Source: Margaritifera margaritifera (taxonomy: Eukaryota; Mollusca; Bivalvia; Unionida; Margaritiferidae). Taken from it: 64,000 bases of DNA. A program made the position numbers and the translations under genes. Numbering within the stretch: the first letter of the stretch is position 1; every line of letters begins with the position of its first letter. This document shows, in pieces, positions 1-11,732 of the stretch. The notes below the pieces were generated by a model that saw nothing but the letters and a program-made list of their open reading frames with translations, was not told where the DNA came from and did no database searches. The stretch spans positions 930,001 through 994,000 of the forward strand of contig JAQPZY010001295.1 in NCBI GenBank assembly GCA_029931535.1. Direction: 5' to 3'.

Positions 1-420
1 GGTCATAATAAAATAATTTTCCGTCAACAGCACTCTGCACAACTTTAATACTTTATATTTTTTCTGCTAATGAATATAATAACATAACGGAGAAAAAGCA
101 TTTTATTAATATAGTAAACCTCAAGACACACTGCAAGACATGGATACATTATGAAACTACAAACAATCTCGGATAAAAAAATAGTACCAAGAACACAAGC
201 AAACGCTTATGACTAATACTAGAGCAACGAAAACGTTAGCGCAGTAATAAATTAATCAGTGGCTCAAAACTTAGATTCGCACTATTGAGGATATATTGTG
301 ATTGCCTTATCCGTTCCCGTGGTCTTTCCTCCGTCAGATTATGCATCCGTCCATTCGCCCATCATTCAGTTCACAATTTATGAAGAACTCATTCTACATC
401 AACTAAGGGAGGGAAATCAT
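1..420. other. AT-rich non-coding DNA
   Basis: I see no open frame, RNA gene or repeat that I can support here. Confidence 0.5.
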
Positions 421-865
421 ATTTGGTATGATGTTTCTGATGATGAGCAGATGACTACAAATGATTAGGATCCTGTTTTGCAGTTCCTAATGGAAATATG
501 GATTTTGGGGATCAAAATTCAAATTTTCATAGGTAATATCAACTCTTCATTTTAACTTTAACCCCAGCTACACAGATTTAGGGTAGGTGGGGTGGGGTGA
601 GTGGTTTGGTATGATGTTTTATGAGGATACGTAGATGACAACAAATGTTTTTGATGCTGGATACATCTCTAAGGGAAGGTGAGGATGGGGACAAAGATAG
701 CATTTCATAGGTAATATGGATTCCTTCTTGTAACTCGAACTCCACCTACGCGGATTGGAAGTGGGTGGAGATTAGTGATTTGGCATATGTTCCATGAGGA
801 TGAATATATACAAATGAAGCTTTCTAATCCTGAACTCATTTTTGGTGGTGATCATTTGGTACCAG
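421..865. repeat. Three-copy tandem repeat, unit about 175-185 bp
   Basis: Copies begin at 421, 605 and 778 with tttggtatgatgttt or a close variant. Each then has a 'gatgac-acaaatg' block. The first two share 'tttcataggtaatat' and a Ca-rich 'acccagctac/ccacctacgc' block followed by a G-rich 'gtgggt' stretch. The third copy is truncated. No coding frame is kept between copies, so this looks like a diverged minisatellite. Confidence 0.6.
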
Positions 866-3800
866 AGGTCAAACGTTTTTAAGAAGTGAGGATATCTATA
901 ATGATTTATACCTTTAGGTTAGCTTGACACTAATTTGCACAACAATGTAAGTCGATATGTAATATTATTAGTAGCTTTACGGTACATGCATACATTTGTG
1001 TTCAAATATCACATAAAATACTAACGGACATTAATAGATAGATATATCGATAGACAGACGCAGATATAGACGAAAAATAAATAGACAATATATTTGTTAT
1101 TGTTTTAACAAATTGATAAAGTTTAATTTATGGTGTTTACATTGTTCATACCAGTTTCTTCCTCGACTGGTTTCGTAAAAGTACTTGATTTACACTGTAT
1201 GTAATTTTATAAAATAAAGCAAACAGATTTATCTTCGCCTCAAGTGAATATCTTTCAGATATGATTCAAAGTAAAGTAACTAATGCCTCACTTACATTCA
1301 CAAGTTGACATAAGTGTGAATATGTACATACGTATACATATTTACATACGTATGACAATTTCGTAATGTGAGAAGATTTGCATACGTATATAAATTTGTA
1401 TGATGTATAAATTTGCACCATCTCCAAAAATAATTTACAAGAAAGTATGCACATGTGCGAATTTGCACTGTAGGCAAATTTTTGTATGTGAACGTAAAGC
1501 CAGTCTACACATGTGGTATTTTATATATCCATTTAAAATGTCGCCAAAAATATTGTAGTGATTATTTATACAAATTTTAGATAAGTTCCTTTTAGACAAT
1601 GGCTATTTTCACGTGGATATCATCAAGAAATAGAAGTGTAAGATACGCCTAGATATACATGCGTTTGGAATTTAATTACCGTACAATCTGTATAATAAGC
1701 ACTAACAATTTACACTCAAGCCTTTTAGTATTGTTGTGGCAATAATAAGTGAAAGTATGTGTGTGTAATACATAGCACAAGTCAAAGAAAGTCATATATA
1801 GGAAATATGTTCCTCTGACGATTGCTCTGTTCATAATTAAATTATTAGCGCGACTAGTGATCAACTTACTTTGTTACTTTCTTACTGTAACAAGATAACC
1901 GGGTTGGATTTCGGATTTATAACAGAACACTGTTGATGGTGATAAAAATGCAATGTTTATTGATGAATGACTTGAATAGGAAGAAAGGTTATGATTAATA
2001 CGTGCGTGTATAGGGTCCAAATATTGGACAAATTAACATAATAAGCACAAACCTAATACGGTAACCCAAATATGAATACAAATAAATAAATAAACAGTGC
2101 AATGATAAAGGCTAATGATTCATCTCATACGATGAAAGGAATGATGTGTTTTACTCAGATAGCAAAAATGATGTATTTTTACTCATATAGCAAAAATATA
2201 TACCCTCAAATAATGAAACATGAGGCACTTTATTCAAATAATAAAATGTGGTGCAAACAAATGGGATAGATATCATGCAAAATATCTTACACTCCCAAAC
2301 CATTCGGTATCACAAAAACCCAAAATTAGCCCACGGCTAAAAGATTTCATATATGGAGTGACTCACTATCACTCCGTCACTAGCATACTTGGCTGCTAGT
2401 CGGACTGGTCAATCAAGCGAAACCACGCCCACCAATGGGTCAACAACGCCCGATCACCTGGTATTCAAGCAACAGACTGTTTATTCAGCTCCACGGCTGC
2501 TATGGTTAGCTTTACAGCTGCTATAGTCAACTTCTATTGTCCCCTCTATAGCTGGGACCTCGTCGACTCTGATCTCTACAGCTGAAACTATATCTAACAC
2601 CGTGTAGTGTGATTGACACGGGCATATACGATAACACGTAATGAAGTTACATACGGTAAGTTATACAAATTACATTATCGGCACAACATTACGAAGCAAT
2701 AAACAAGTTCAGAAGTGAACCTACACGTGTCCGATAAGAATCTTATGGTACTAAACGTTTCCTAAAAATGCCACTTTATATTGCTAATATAAAGCTCTTA
2801 TTAGGAACAAACAAGAATAAAAAATATGCAAACAAGAATAGAAAATATACACCATAAATTAATCAAGAATTTACGTACCTCTACAGCTGAAGACGTGCAA
2901 ATCCTTAAGTAGACTGTTCACTGACAAGACGTTCCGTAATGTAAAGATTTAGTCTTACGGTAAGGCATTTATACACAGACGATGCAGCTCTACATCGTCC
3001 GTACGCTTGATGCATTCGGTTTTTCCCATCGAAAACACTTCGCACGTGCGGCATGGGGTGAACCGAACTCTCTGTTTCGAAATATTGTAAAATATACATA
3101 ACTCACTCTCGGGTATCGTTGTTACACTGAAAAACGAAACCCGAGTACATGTATTTAATAAAAGGGATTTATACAATTCCGTGACAGTTACGCTGTGTTC
3201 TTATTGCAATCTTTGCATTTTTCAATTAGCCACCTGTACGTTATCTCCTGCCGAATTTAGTTGATTTAAGCATATAAAGTTTAAATGTACTTGTATCACG
3301 TCAAATTTCACTACCGATCAGCTGTTAGATATATTGAGTTTATAATATGTGTCCATGAGGTAAGTTGTACTTTAGTGGGCATTTTGTAAATAACATATTT
3401 ACTGCATTTGAGTTCAAGGTTAGTCTTGTTTACATGGCATTTAATACTTAAATTGGAACTTTCCATGTCGTGATGTGAGAAAAGTCAGGTACGCACTGTC
3501 ATTTTCCATTAGAGTTACTCATATTCTATAATATGATGTCAGGTGATATGTCTTTATATTTATAGAGCATTTGGTAAACAAGACTTGATTCCTATACTAA
3601 ATGTCATCGGTCTATTAAGGAATTTCTTTTAGTAATCAGAGGTTACAGTTATGAAAATCAGAGCTTATTTAGAGAGAGGAATTATTTATTTGCAATATTC
3701 ATTGGAATTACTAAAAGTGCTCATTCTCAATTTGGATTGATAAATGACTTTGGAATTTTGTGAATTCATTCAATGATATTCTGGATTACATCATTCAGGC

Positions 3801-5339
3801 ATATCAGGACATTCAAGACTACTGGCACATCATGACATTCAAGGCTACTGGATTCATTCGGAACATTCTCTATTTAGGACTTGTAATTAGGGCAATTAGG
3901 ATCACTGGATTATTTGGACTTTAATTCACGTTATTGTAAGTGTCTTTTGAATTTTCACTTTAATTGTCTAGAAAATAAATTGATTGTTGATTTTACTTAC
4001 ATTGTTGGTATCACTTTCTTTATGTTACATTATTTTAAGAGTTAGAGTTGTAACACAGCATATATTAATAATAAGCGCATATGACCTCCACTAATTTGTA
4101 AACAAAAATTTTAAAGCATATGCGCTTATCATCCTGATTTCTCAATAATTATTTAAAATATGTAAGTAAGAATTACCAGAATATAGTAATTATTTAAGAA
4201 CTTTTGGTAAGTTAAGTTTGGACAATAAATCGTTATGCTTGTGGTTACGATGTACTGTACTTTTCTTTTAAAGCGAAGCTTACATGTTTATATGCCTATA
4301 AGTTTATCCTAAGAAGCTTTATGTCTAAGCATGACGTGGGATGGATGCTGGGTAGTTTATGGATGGATGGAAGGTTTCGTTTCCTCATTTTAGTTGCACT
4401 TTTAGCAAACTACTGGCTACATTCGTCCGAACAATTATAAGTTAGGTACCTTTCCCAATAATACATTGAGGTAGTCGACCAGAATGGATGGATGGATGGG
4501 TGGGTGGGTTTTGTTAGTGCGTATCTGAATGTCACTTGGTAGATACATACCGGTCCCAGAAAAGTCACTTGCACTAAATATACCATTCATTTCATTTCAA
4601 GGCAACTATTTCCAGAAAAAGCATCGCAACCTGTGCTTATTTTTTTCGTATCTTGTGTCCAAATTAGTGCGTAACACAAGTAAGCTCTTCTTGTTGCATC
4701 TGAACTCATAACTAATCCACTGAAATTCATCCGGAAATGTAAATACATTCAGGAAAGGTAAAAGGAAAATAATTAACGTAATCATGCCTAGATTCTAGAC
4801 AATTCATTCATATTTCTTTTCTTTCCTATCTTTCATTCTTACCTTCCTTTTTTCTTTCTCTCAGCAGATGTTGTGCACAATGCGAATTACTTTTGTATCC
4901 TCTTAATAAAGCTGCATTTTGTACCTAAATATTGTAAAAAAAATTCTACATAAAGTATTCACAAACTAAACAATGATGAATTCTCATATAATCATTTCGT
5001 TACTTTATGCGAAACATGAATTTGCTTCACTTGTACTATTCTTTGTTGCTGTTTTATTTTTGGTGACCTCTATAGATTTTGACAATGTATTAATAAATGC
5101 AAAAATGATTTGCTACCTACATATTAACATGGCTAAACAAGTTGTGCAAATGTTACAACCTTGCTCTAGAAACCAAGTTGTAGCGATTCAACTGCTTTAT
5201 AGCATACTGCGCATCTGAAACTTGTCTGTTTCCAATCTTTGAAATTGAGCACATGAAAACATGGCTATTTAACCAATTAAGGTCACAGATTCAGTGACAC
5301 CTAAACCTCGAGTAGCACAATGAACAAGTTATAGAAAAA
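866..5339. other. AT-rich intergenic DNA, no gene recognised
   Basis: Only short scattered open frames occur, none with a recognisable motif or codon bias. There is a short GATA-like simple repeat near 1035-1075, two near-copies of an 'actcatatagcaaaaat' sentence at 2153-2195, and GGAT-type simple repeats near 4340-4375 and 4480-4512. A less AT-rich patch at 2330-2640 has repeated 'acagctgctat' words but nothing I can name. Confidence 0.45.
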
Positions 5340-5775
5340 CGATTGCACTATACATCCTGCAAAACCAAACAATGGGGAGAAGCAGAAGATCTTTTTGTAA
5401 AAAGCAGGAATTACCAAAGGGACCGTGTGCGAAATTACTGAAAAAGCGAAAACTTTAAGAAGGTCTGGCTCCTCGTTATATGTTCAAAGTGTACCCGCAA
5501 GTCGTTCGTTGAGATCACGTGTATGGGGACCGGATTTTCCAGACGGAAAATACATTCACATTTATCATCACCACAATCATTTCGATGCTATTACAAGCAT
5601 CACATGAGTTCTTGCATAAGATTACTACTGCGACAAATATGACAATAAATTAAACCATCGGGAGCAGCATATTTATTGTGGAGAGAGATATCGTGGCTGT
5701 GTAGCTTCCAGACTTTGCCTCTCCTGAAGGACAAGAATGAAGTCAATGCTCTACTTGCAAATGAACATTCGTCAA
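5340..5775 (+). pseudogene. Fragment of a Polinton-type family-B DNA polymerase (N-terminal zinc-finger region)
   Basis: This stretch is clearly homologous, in opposite orientation, to the N-terminal part of the polymerase pseudogene at about 17.95-18.35 kb. Both carry GPDFPDGKYI followed by a histidine-rich 'YHHHNHFD' or 'YYHQ.HFDT' segment, then a Cys/His pattern (YYCDKYD...HIYCGERYRGC here) as in the zinc finger that precedes the exonuclease domain in these polymerases. Homology fades at about 5770. Only a few hundred bases of the gene are present and the frame is interrupted. Its + orientation and the unrelated GC-rich DNA after it suggest a separate element copy or a rearranged piece. 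Confidence 0.6.
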
Positions 5776-7660
5776 ATATATTTGAGCTGGAGTTGGCCCT
5801 GGTCACCACAGTAGACTATCTGAACGCCCCGCTGTTCCAGCCATTCGAGAAAGGTCTCTATGATAAGGCGGAGAACTGTGAAGATCTCGACTCTGTGATG
5901 ACATGAGTGAGGTATTTTCGCTCCATGTGCTCTGGCGTCCATTCTCGATGGCCACTCCATCAGAAAAAGCTATGGTAGGTTTGTGAATAAATCTATCTTG
6001 CCCTCCTGGCACCTCTTTTGACAGTTTGTGGGTAGGGGTGAGGACAAACTGTTTGAGCTGCAAACGACGGCGATGGTGCGTGTGGTCTTGCATCCGCCGC
6101 TGAGGTAGGAAAAGTGGTGCGTCGCCAGTGGGTCGCTGATGCTGGGGCCTGTAGAGTCCGGCACGGCTCCGCGGCAGGCCCAGTATGTAGCTGGAGGCTA
6201 GAACATCTACTCCTTGATACGACACTGGTCCCAATCGCAGTCTGGTGGCTATGGCGACAACCCGTTCGGACGGGTCTCACATTTGCCGCGGTCGAAATCT
6301 GACAGAACGCAGTCTAAGCATATGGGGCCCTCCTTCCAGTAGGCAGGGACGTTATTCAACCGGGCTAGGTTGCTGGCTTGATGTAGGTGGAGTCAGTAGA
6401 GACCCTCACGGATATGAAAAATGCCCACCTATCCGAGGATCGGCCCCCTGCAGTGCGTGTACCGCCGATGCTAGCCAACAGCAGCCTTGTCATAACCAAT
6501 CAGAGGGTTGGTCTCTCCGCAGGTAAGCACCGGAGCATCATGCGATTGCAGTCGTTTGCACTGCCGGCTTTAAACTTGCCAATGCTGATGCGCCCTGTCC
6601 ACTTGTAATCCAGCAGCCAGACCAAGGTCTGTTTTTCGTAGGAGACGATGATGTCAACCATCTGTAGGTGTTTTAAGCACGCCCGTCTCCCTCATGAATC
6701 GAATCAGCGCGATGAGGGCCCAGGATCGGTCGTTGCGGAAGGACTCGTTTTCTTCAGTCTGGCTAAAGTGACGGCCAGACCAGGCGGGAACGACCGGTCG
6801 GCAGCTGTGTGTTAAGGCCTACTCACACACCTGCACAAAACCCGTGAGTTACTAGGTGAGTGGCCTGTTGATGGCCGCCCGGGTCATCCTCTCGTGGGGG
6901 GGGGGGGAGCCAAACCGCTCAAAGTACGGGCGCACGCTATTAGGCATAGTATGCTGCCGGGGTAGCAGACTGCCGTATCCACGTTCACCACCTCGGATAC
7001 GTTGTAGCCATCAGGGCTGTTCCGAGGCCGCCGTGGTCAAACTCGACGCAGGCCCACTGAACGTCCTCCAGGATAGCAGCCGGTGTGGGCTTCAAGGCGT
7101 TCCGGTCCTTCTCCTAGCCACCGGCAGCGGAGGCTTCGCTAAATTCTTCTGCCGCCAGCTTATCGAGGGTGTCTGTGTACTTGATGCAGGACCTGGTGAC
7201 CTGACTGCATATTCAGGGTCCTGAAACACCAGCCGTCGACCAACACAAACTGCTGCAACATCCGGGGATCCAGCTTTTTGCCGCCGCCGCTTCTAAGGAC
7301 CTATGCCTCTTAAGAGATGTCTATGGCCACAACTCTTATGGCGTCACAGACCTCACCCTAGTACAACTTGACCCTGACCTTATCGCAGAGATATTGAAAG
7401 TGGAAGGTTTTCAACCAGGCGAGACCGTTGTGGACAATCAGATCGATCTCCCGCCACCTTGATAAGCGATACTTTCAGCTGTTGCAGATCTCGCCGCCGG
7501 CGATATCACTCAGGATAGTCGCACGCCAGAGGATTTGTTCTAGATCTGCCACGGCGTTTATGGTTGCACTTTTCTCGTCTTTCCCACACCGCCATATTTT
7601 GGCAACGAGCTTCTGTCCGGCATTTTCCCCTGGTAGCATTTTCAAAATATTATACCACAC
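5776..7660. other. GC-rich block of unknown nature
   Basis: Base composition changes sharply here to well above the surrounding AT-rich DNA, including a run of ten G at about 6897-6908. Open frames of 60-143 codons occur on both strands (for example 5803-6234 minus and 6856-7224 plus), as expected from GC-rich sequence by chance. I could not match any of them to a family. The block begins where the polymerase fragment ends and stops next to the ctggggacaa repeat. It could be a decayed part of another virus-like element or horizontally derived DNA. Confidence 0.4.
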
Positions 7661-7975
7661 TCTAGTAATTGTATGGGCCGTCCTGGGGACAATGGGAGAT
7701 TAGCATTAGGCCATAGGATACGAGGAGACGCATTCTGGGGACAAGGGCAAATCTTATGTTAAAATTGTCCATAGGTTTACATGGGTCGGTCACTCTGGGG
7801 ACAAGGGGAATTTAACATTGGATTGATTTTGTCCCCAGAAACTTAGGGTCAGATGGGCTACTCTGAGGACAAGTGAAATTTCACATAGGATTGACCTTGT
7901 CCCCAGAAATCTAGACATTTAATGTTAGATAGAACACTCTGGAGACAAGGGAAATTGTAATGTTAAAATTTGTAA
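7660..7975. repeat. Interspersed tandem motif repeat: 'ctggggacaa' with inverted 'ttgtccccag'
   Basis: The word ctggggacaa (or one-base variants) recurs at about 7684, 7735, 7794, 7863 and 7940. Its reverse complement ttgtccccagaa occurs at about 7828 and 7899. Spacing grows from about 50 to 77 bases. In some units the two words face each other and could form hairpins. The array lies just outside the protease end of the Polinton, so it may be part of a degenerate element terminus. I could not find a matching inverted copy near 18.5 kb. Confidence 0.5.
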
Positions 7976-8112
7976 AAATCCACATGTTTATGAATAAGAA
8001 GAAGCTTCTCTAATTCAAAACAGGAATACAAACCTGACAAAGTTTTAATATGAGCGTATATACAAGGTTGACAACGTTGTTGAGTCAAACTTCATTTTGT
8101 TATCGCTGCACA

Positions 8113-8520
8113 CTACGTGTCTGAGCTAACGAAAAGAGTATCATCATTTTTAGAGTACTCACGATTAAAACAAGTAACTAAATGTTCTAAGGGATATCCA
8201 AGACTGCGCTGATTAAGAAAATACAAACAATATTGTTCACACACCATGGAATCTGATTCTTGTAATCTAACATAATTGAATCGAGTCGATACAGCATTTC
8301 TTCTCATAAAGTCTATGATGTTGTCTTTCTATGGAGGTAGTCAATAAGAATCAAAATAGTCCACACAGTGATCGCTGTGAAAGTGGACAGCCACACAATG
8401 GGTTTCTGGTTGATGACTGTCGTCTGTGTTGATGACATCGGCTTGAACATCTTTAGGTTTTCAATGCGGAAGTTCATCTGCCTTTGTCAGATAATGATAG
8501 TCATGAGTTCACACCTGACT
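8113..8520 (-). pseudogene. Adenain-like cysteine protease (Polinton PRO), decayed
   Basis: Polinton PRO belongs to the adenovirus endopeptidase/ULP1 clan and is thought to mature capsid proteins. The minus strand reads INTDDSHQPETHCVAVHF, then YFDSY with LPP after a stop, then MVCEQYCLYFLNQRSLG. These correspond to the His, Asp and Cys parts of the catalytic site (H in ETHCVAV, the Asp of YFDSY, the first Cys of VCEQYC). The residue after the catalytic Cys is Glu where Gly is usual. At least one stop falls between the Asp and the Cys regions. The C-terminal part, 8113-8307, is an open 64-codon frame. The N-terminal limit is not clear. Confidence 0.7.
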
Positions 8521-8879
8521 TTTTCATTGAAAAGTTCTGTCAAGTAAGTCGACGAACGGGTAGTCTCTGTATTCTATTGCAAGAGAATTTCAACACGTTT
8601 CGTCTCCAGAGAAGTCAATGGAGGTAAGGAATGGTCACGCCAGACTTTATACCACTTTCTCAAAATCTACTCTTCTGAGAGGAGAGTCCATGGCTCTTCC
8701 AGATACTTTTCCAACTTTTCTTCTGAACTCATCATCAAACAGGATGATCAATTTGACATCCATAACAATGCTCTCTGGTCAGGTTGGTGATTCTTTCAGC
8801 TAAGTCTGGAGTCAAAACAAGAGACTAAATGTTGTTCTTGTTCTGGCCATCTAGACATCATGACTTTGTTGCATCGTTT
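8521..8879 (-). other. Inter-gene region between protease and capsid pseudogenes
   Basis: The minus strand holds a 40-50 residue open stretch (MDVKLIILFDDEFRRKVGKV and onward) with stops on both sides. It could be a remnant of the N-terminus of the protease or of a small separate protein. I do not recognise it. Confidence 0.3.
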
Positions 8880-10130
8880 TTAGTAGTCTAGAATAACGTC
8901 TCTCAAACTGTTGATTTCAAGAGTATTATCAAAATCTGCATTCAAGATGACGTTCGCTGTGTTGGCCAGAACTATTGCAAACTGAAGTTCCACACGAAGT
9001 TGGACTGATTTTAAAGGGTGGAGATCTCCTTCGCTGCTTTGGTCTGGAGTGAAATCAAAGCCCCACAAAGCATATCCTCCTGCAAAATCGTCGTACGAAA
9101 TACCGTGACTGCTGTTGGTACCTAATTGTCATGTAGCTTCAAATAATGTCGAGTAATATCTTAAGTATTTTTTCTGGGCAAAGTTAGGTTCAAAGGGACT
9201 GGCACACAACGTCTGGCCATTTTGAATGACTTATATCTTGGATACGTTGAAATGTTGGAACTCGAAAGGATTTTGATCGATGGCTCCTTTCAGTGCCTCA
9301 TTGATGAAGATGCCAATGAGCGAACGTTTGGGTAGCTGTCCTTGGAAAACATGATCTTCGATCTTGGATCGGAATCCAGAGGCAATGGTGAAGGTTTTGA
9401 CTTCCATTTGGGGAAGAGCATAGTTGGCTGCCGTTCTGCACAGAGTTTGGTTGATGTCGTTTGCCGCTTTAAATTAAGACTTCCACACGGCACACGTAAC
9501 GTCTGGCTTCTTCGATGCTCGTTCTGTCCTGGTTAGTATTTGCCATCAAATGGAAGACTGTGCTAATTCGAAACAATCTCAGGCATACATCCATTCCTTT
9601 AACAAATACTTGTCTTGCAACCACATGTCCAAATGCAAAAGATCTATCATTTCTAAACAGCGTCCTTGTTTGATTTTGTTTTGGCGGTCGTTAAATCCAA
9701 CATTTTGCTCTTCAACATCATCGGCAATCAATGCTGTGTCGCTGAACATGTCCAACGTATCAGGTTCACATACCACCGAAGCATCCAGATGTGTGTTCTT
9801 GGCTTGTTTCCGTACGTCAAGAGATTTTTCAGGTAAGGTTAAGTATCCATACTGCTGCTCACCAGTTTGTTATTCAAATACAAATCCTCTTCGCTGACCA
9901 CGGGAGCCACTCTGGCATCGGCGCCTGGATAGGTGTTGTCCACTTTGAGAACTTTGACTTTCACATACAAGTAACTGTCATTCAGATCGATGTAATCTTC
10001 GGTTTCTCCTTTGATTTCACATTATATAGGGGCTGAGGTAGTCAAAAACGACACATGATGAATTTCTACTCTTATTGGATTTTTGCATCGTCATCATCGT
10101 CGGTGCAATGGCAAACATATTGAGTTCTGA
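8880..10130 (-). pseudogene. Polinton major capsid protein (double jelly-roll type), decayed
   Basis: Two well separated blocks support this. Near 9960-10020 the minus strand reads GETEDYIDLNDSYLYVKV followed by VAPVVSEEDLYLNNKL, the N-terminal 'YIDL...L.V.VK...pVN..L' pattern of Polinton hexon-like capsid proteins. Near 8880-9068 it reads WGFDFTPDQSSEGDLHPLKS, then NADFDNTLEINSLRDVILDY, the C-terminal 'F.DLTPD...iEid..R.v..DY' pattern. The middle includes LLHLDMWLQDKYLLKEW (9579-9640), the internal 'lh.D.f.qd..Ll' region. About 415 codons are spanned, close to the family's usual length. Several frameshifts and stops separate the blocks, so no intact capsid can be made. Confidence 0.65.
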
Positions 10131-10189
10131 CTTCTGATTCGCAAGAATCCCGGTGCATCATTTTTCTTCTGTTTTTTAGGTAGTAATCA

Positions 10190-10440
10190 AAAAGTCCTAT
10201 TCTCTGACAACTCCTATTCCTCTTCTTTTCTTCTTCTTTTTCTTAACATGTTTATGAGGTCTGAAGGGGTTTCGACGTCTCTTTCTGCCTTGTCCTTGCT
10301 GTGGCGTTGAGGCAGAAGTAAAATGCCTTGGCCAGACGTGTGAAATTAATTTATAGAGATGTCTCGGTGACCCAAAAGGTCTTTTCCAGCTTGAAGTAAC
10401 ACATTTTTTCCTGCTCTCATGAAAGCTATTTATGGACTTT
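10190..10440 (-). pseudogene. Small Lys/Arg-rich protein, possibly a virion core protein
   Basis: A candidate start (MRAGKNVLLQAGKDL) at about 10423 is followed, after a frame change, by a strongly basic tail containing GRKRRRNPFRPHKHVKKKKKKR. It sits between the minor and major capsid pseudogenes. Basic DNA-condensing proteins are common in adenovirus-like virions, and that role here is inference from composition and position only. Confidence 0.4.
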
Positions 10441-11130
10441 GTTTGCCAAAGAGGACGTTTTGAACTTGATACGCGTTTCCTCCTTCATCGTAACGGAGGG
10501 ACTGTCTTTCCTGCCACGTTGTACTCGACCACATTAGAGTACAAACATATCAAATTCAGTCCTTCCTTTAATTCGACAAAGTAGCTAAAATACTTGTAGA
10601 ATTTATTGTTGTTGTGGATGTCTTTCATAGGAACGAGAGAGGTGTATCCACATAGAATATCAAACAAACCAGGACAAAAAAAATGATCATCGTTCTGCCA
10701 TCAGAATAATCCGTGTTAAGACGATGCGAAATTGTATGGTACTCGATCTGTACACTCCGAGGGGTTTTCTCTAGTGCTTTTCCAAACTGATCCTGAAAGA
10801 CGGCTGAGATTGTTTCAACCAGCTGTTGAGCATTAAAATAATAGTCTACAGGAATTCTCATGGTATAGGTGGTCAATGGAGGATTGGCTGGTGATATTGT
10901 TTTCTTTGGATTCGTATTAGCCGGGATGGTTTTTGTCCAAATGTTCTCGAACTTGTTCATTCAGGATATCGACAACAAAAGTGTTTTGACCTTTGTTGAT
11001 ATTCTGGATTGAGTAGGATGAATGATTTCTACTGAAGGTACTTCCCAATAAGCTTCGTGATACAATTGTATGGACTGAGGTAATTTGGCTGTGAAACAAC
11101 ATAAGGTGTTGTTGGGAAACACATCCATAT
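10430..11130 (-). pseudogene. Penton-like minor capsid protein of the Polinton, decayed
   Basis: In order along the minus strand: an N-terminal LPQSIQL and WEVPSVEI segment (about 11040-11125), then MRIPVDYYFNAQQLVETIS (10810-10865), the 'iP.GyY....L...i' hallmark of the Polinton single-jelly-roll capsid protein. Near 10485-10620 comes LICLYSNVVEYNVAGKTV followed by PPLR, equivalent to the conserved 'lyvY.div..q.vGd...pLLR' strand. The reading ends with an NVLFGKQSP tail and a stop at about 10430. Total length of about 230 codons fits the family. Frame changes occur between the blocks. In the particle this protein would sit at the five-fold vertices. Confidence 0.6.
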
Positions 11131-11165
11131 AATGTTACTTGGTAAGATTAAATACAATTGGTTAT

Positions 11166-11732
11166 TCATAGTTCGATGGTTCTGGTTTCCGAGGAGTCGC
11201 TCGTGGTCAAAGGAGAATGATTTAACAAATGTTTCAAAAGAGGGTTGCTGCTGTTGTGACTGGAAGAATGGTGACTGGCGTTGGCGGCAAGGCTTTCGTT
11301 GATGTTGTTGTTACTGTCGGTAGTATATTTCAAAAACGGACTGGGAAGAATGTAACCAATACAACAGTTGAGTAAAAGTGTCCACAATTGCTTGTCTCCT
11401 TGTTGCAAACTCAAATTTGCAATCGCTGCTCCGATGACACAATACACCACAAAGATTTGGCAGAAAAAGGCGATTTGATTTTTAAGGACACGTTCTCAAC
11501 ACCACATCAACAGAGGTTGATTTTGTAGTTCCTGAAGATAGGAACTCTGAGAAGGAGAGGTAGCTGTTGTGTTTAACGGATTGATGGTCGCTTCTACTTT
11601 TTTTATGGTCGATGACTTGTGAAGCGGCAATCCAAGAATCAAAACTAGGTGGATATACTTTCGTCGTCGTTTGCCCACTTTACGTGTTCTTCGATTAAGA
11701 ATGCTTTCGATATCGTCTTCTTTCTTAGTCAC
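11166..11732 (-). pseudogene. Conserved small membrane protein of Polintons, frameshifted
   Basis: The start at 11732 gives a basic N-terminus (ESILNRRTRKVGKRRRKY) and a hydrophobic stretch YIHLVLILGLP. A stop occurs at 11496, after which an overlapping frame continues with IFVVYCVIGAAIANLSLQ, then LWTLLLNCCIGYILPSP (11330-11460) and a polar Ser/Asn/His-rich tail to a stop at 11166. Two or three hydrophobic segments and the 'LW..LL..ciGY.LP.P' motif match a short membrane protein that I recognise from Polinton gene sets. Its function is unknown. Confidence 0.5.

Noticed and set aside
5803..6234. 143-codon minus-strand frame in the GC-rich block
   Set aside because: Stops are rare in GC-rich DNA, overlapping frames of similar size exist on both strands, and no family resemblance was found. 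It is covered only as part of the unassigned block.
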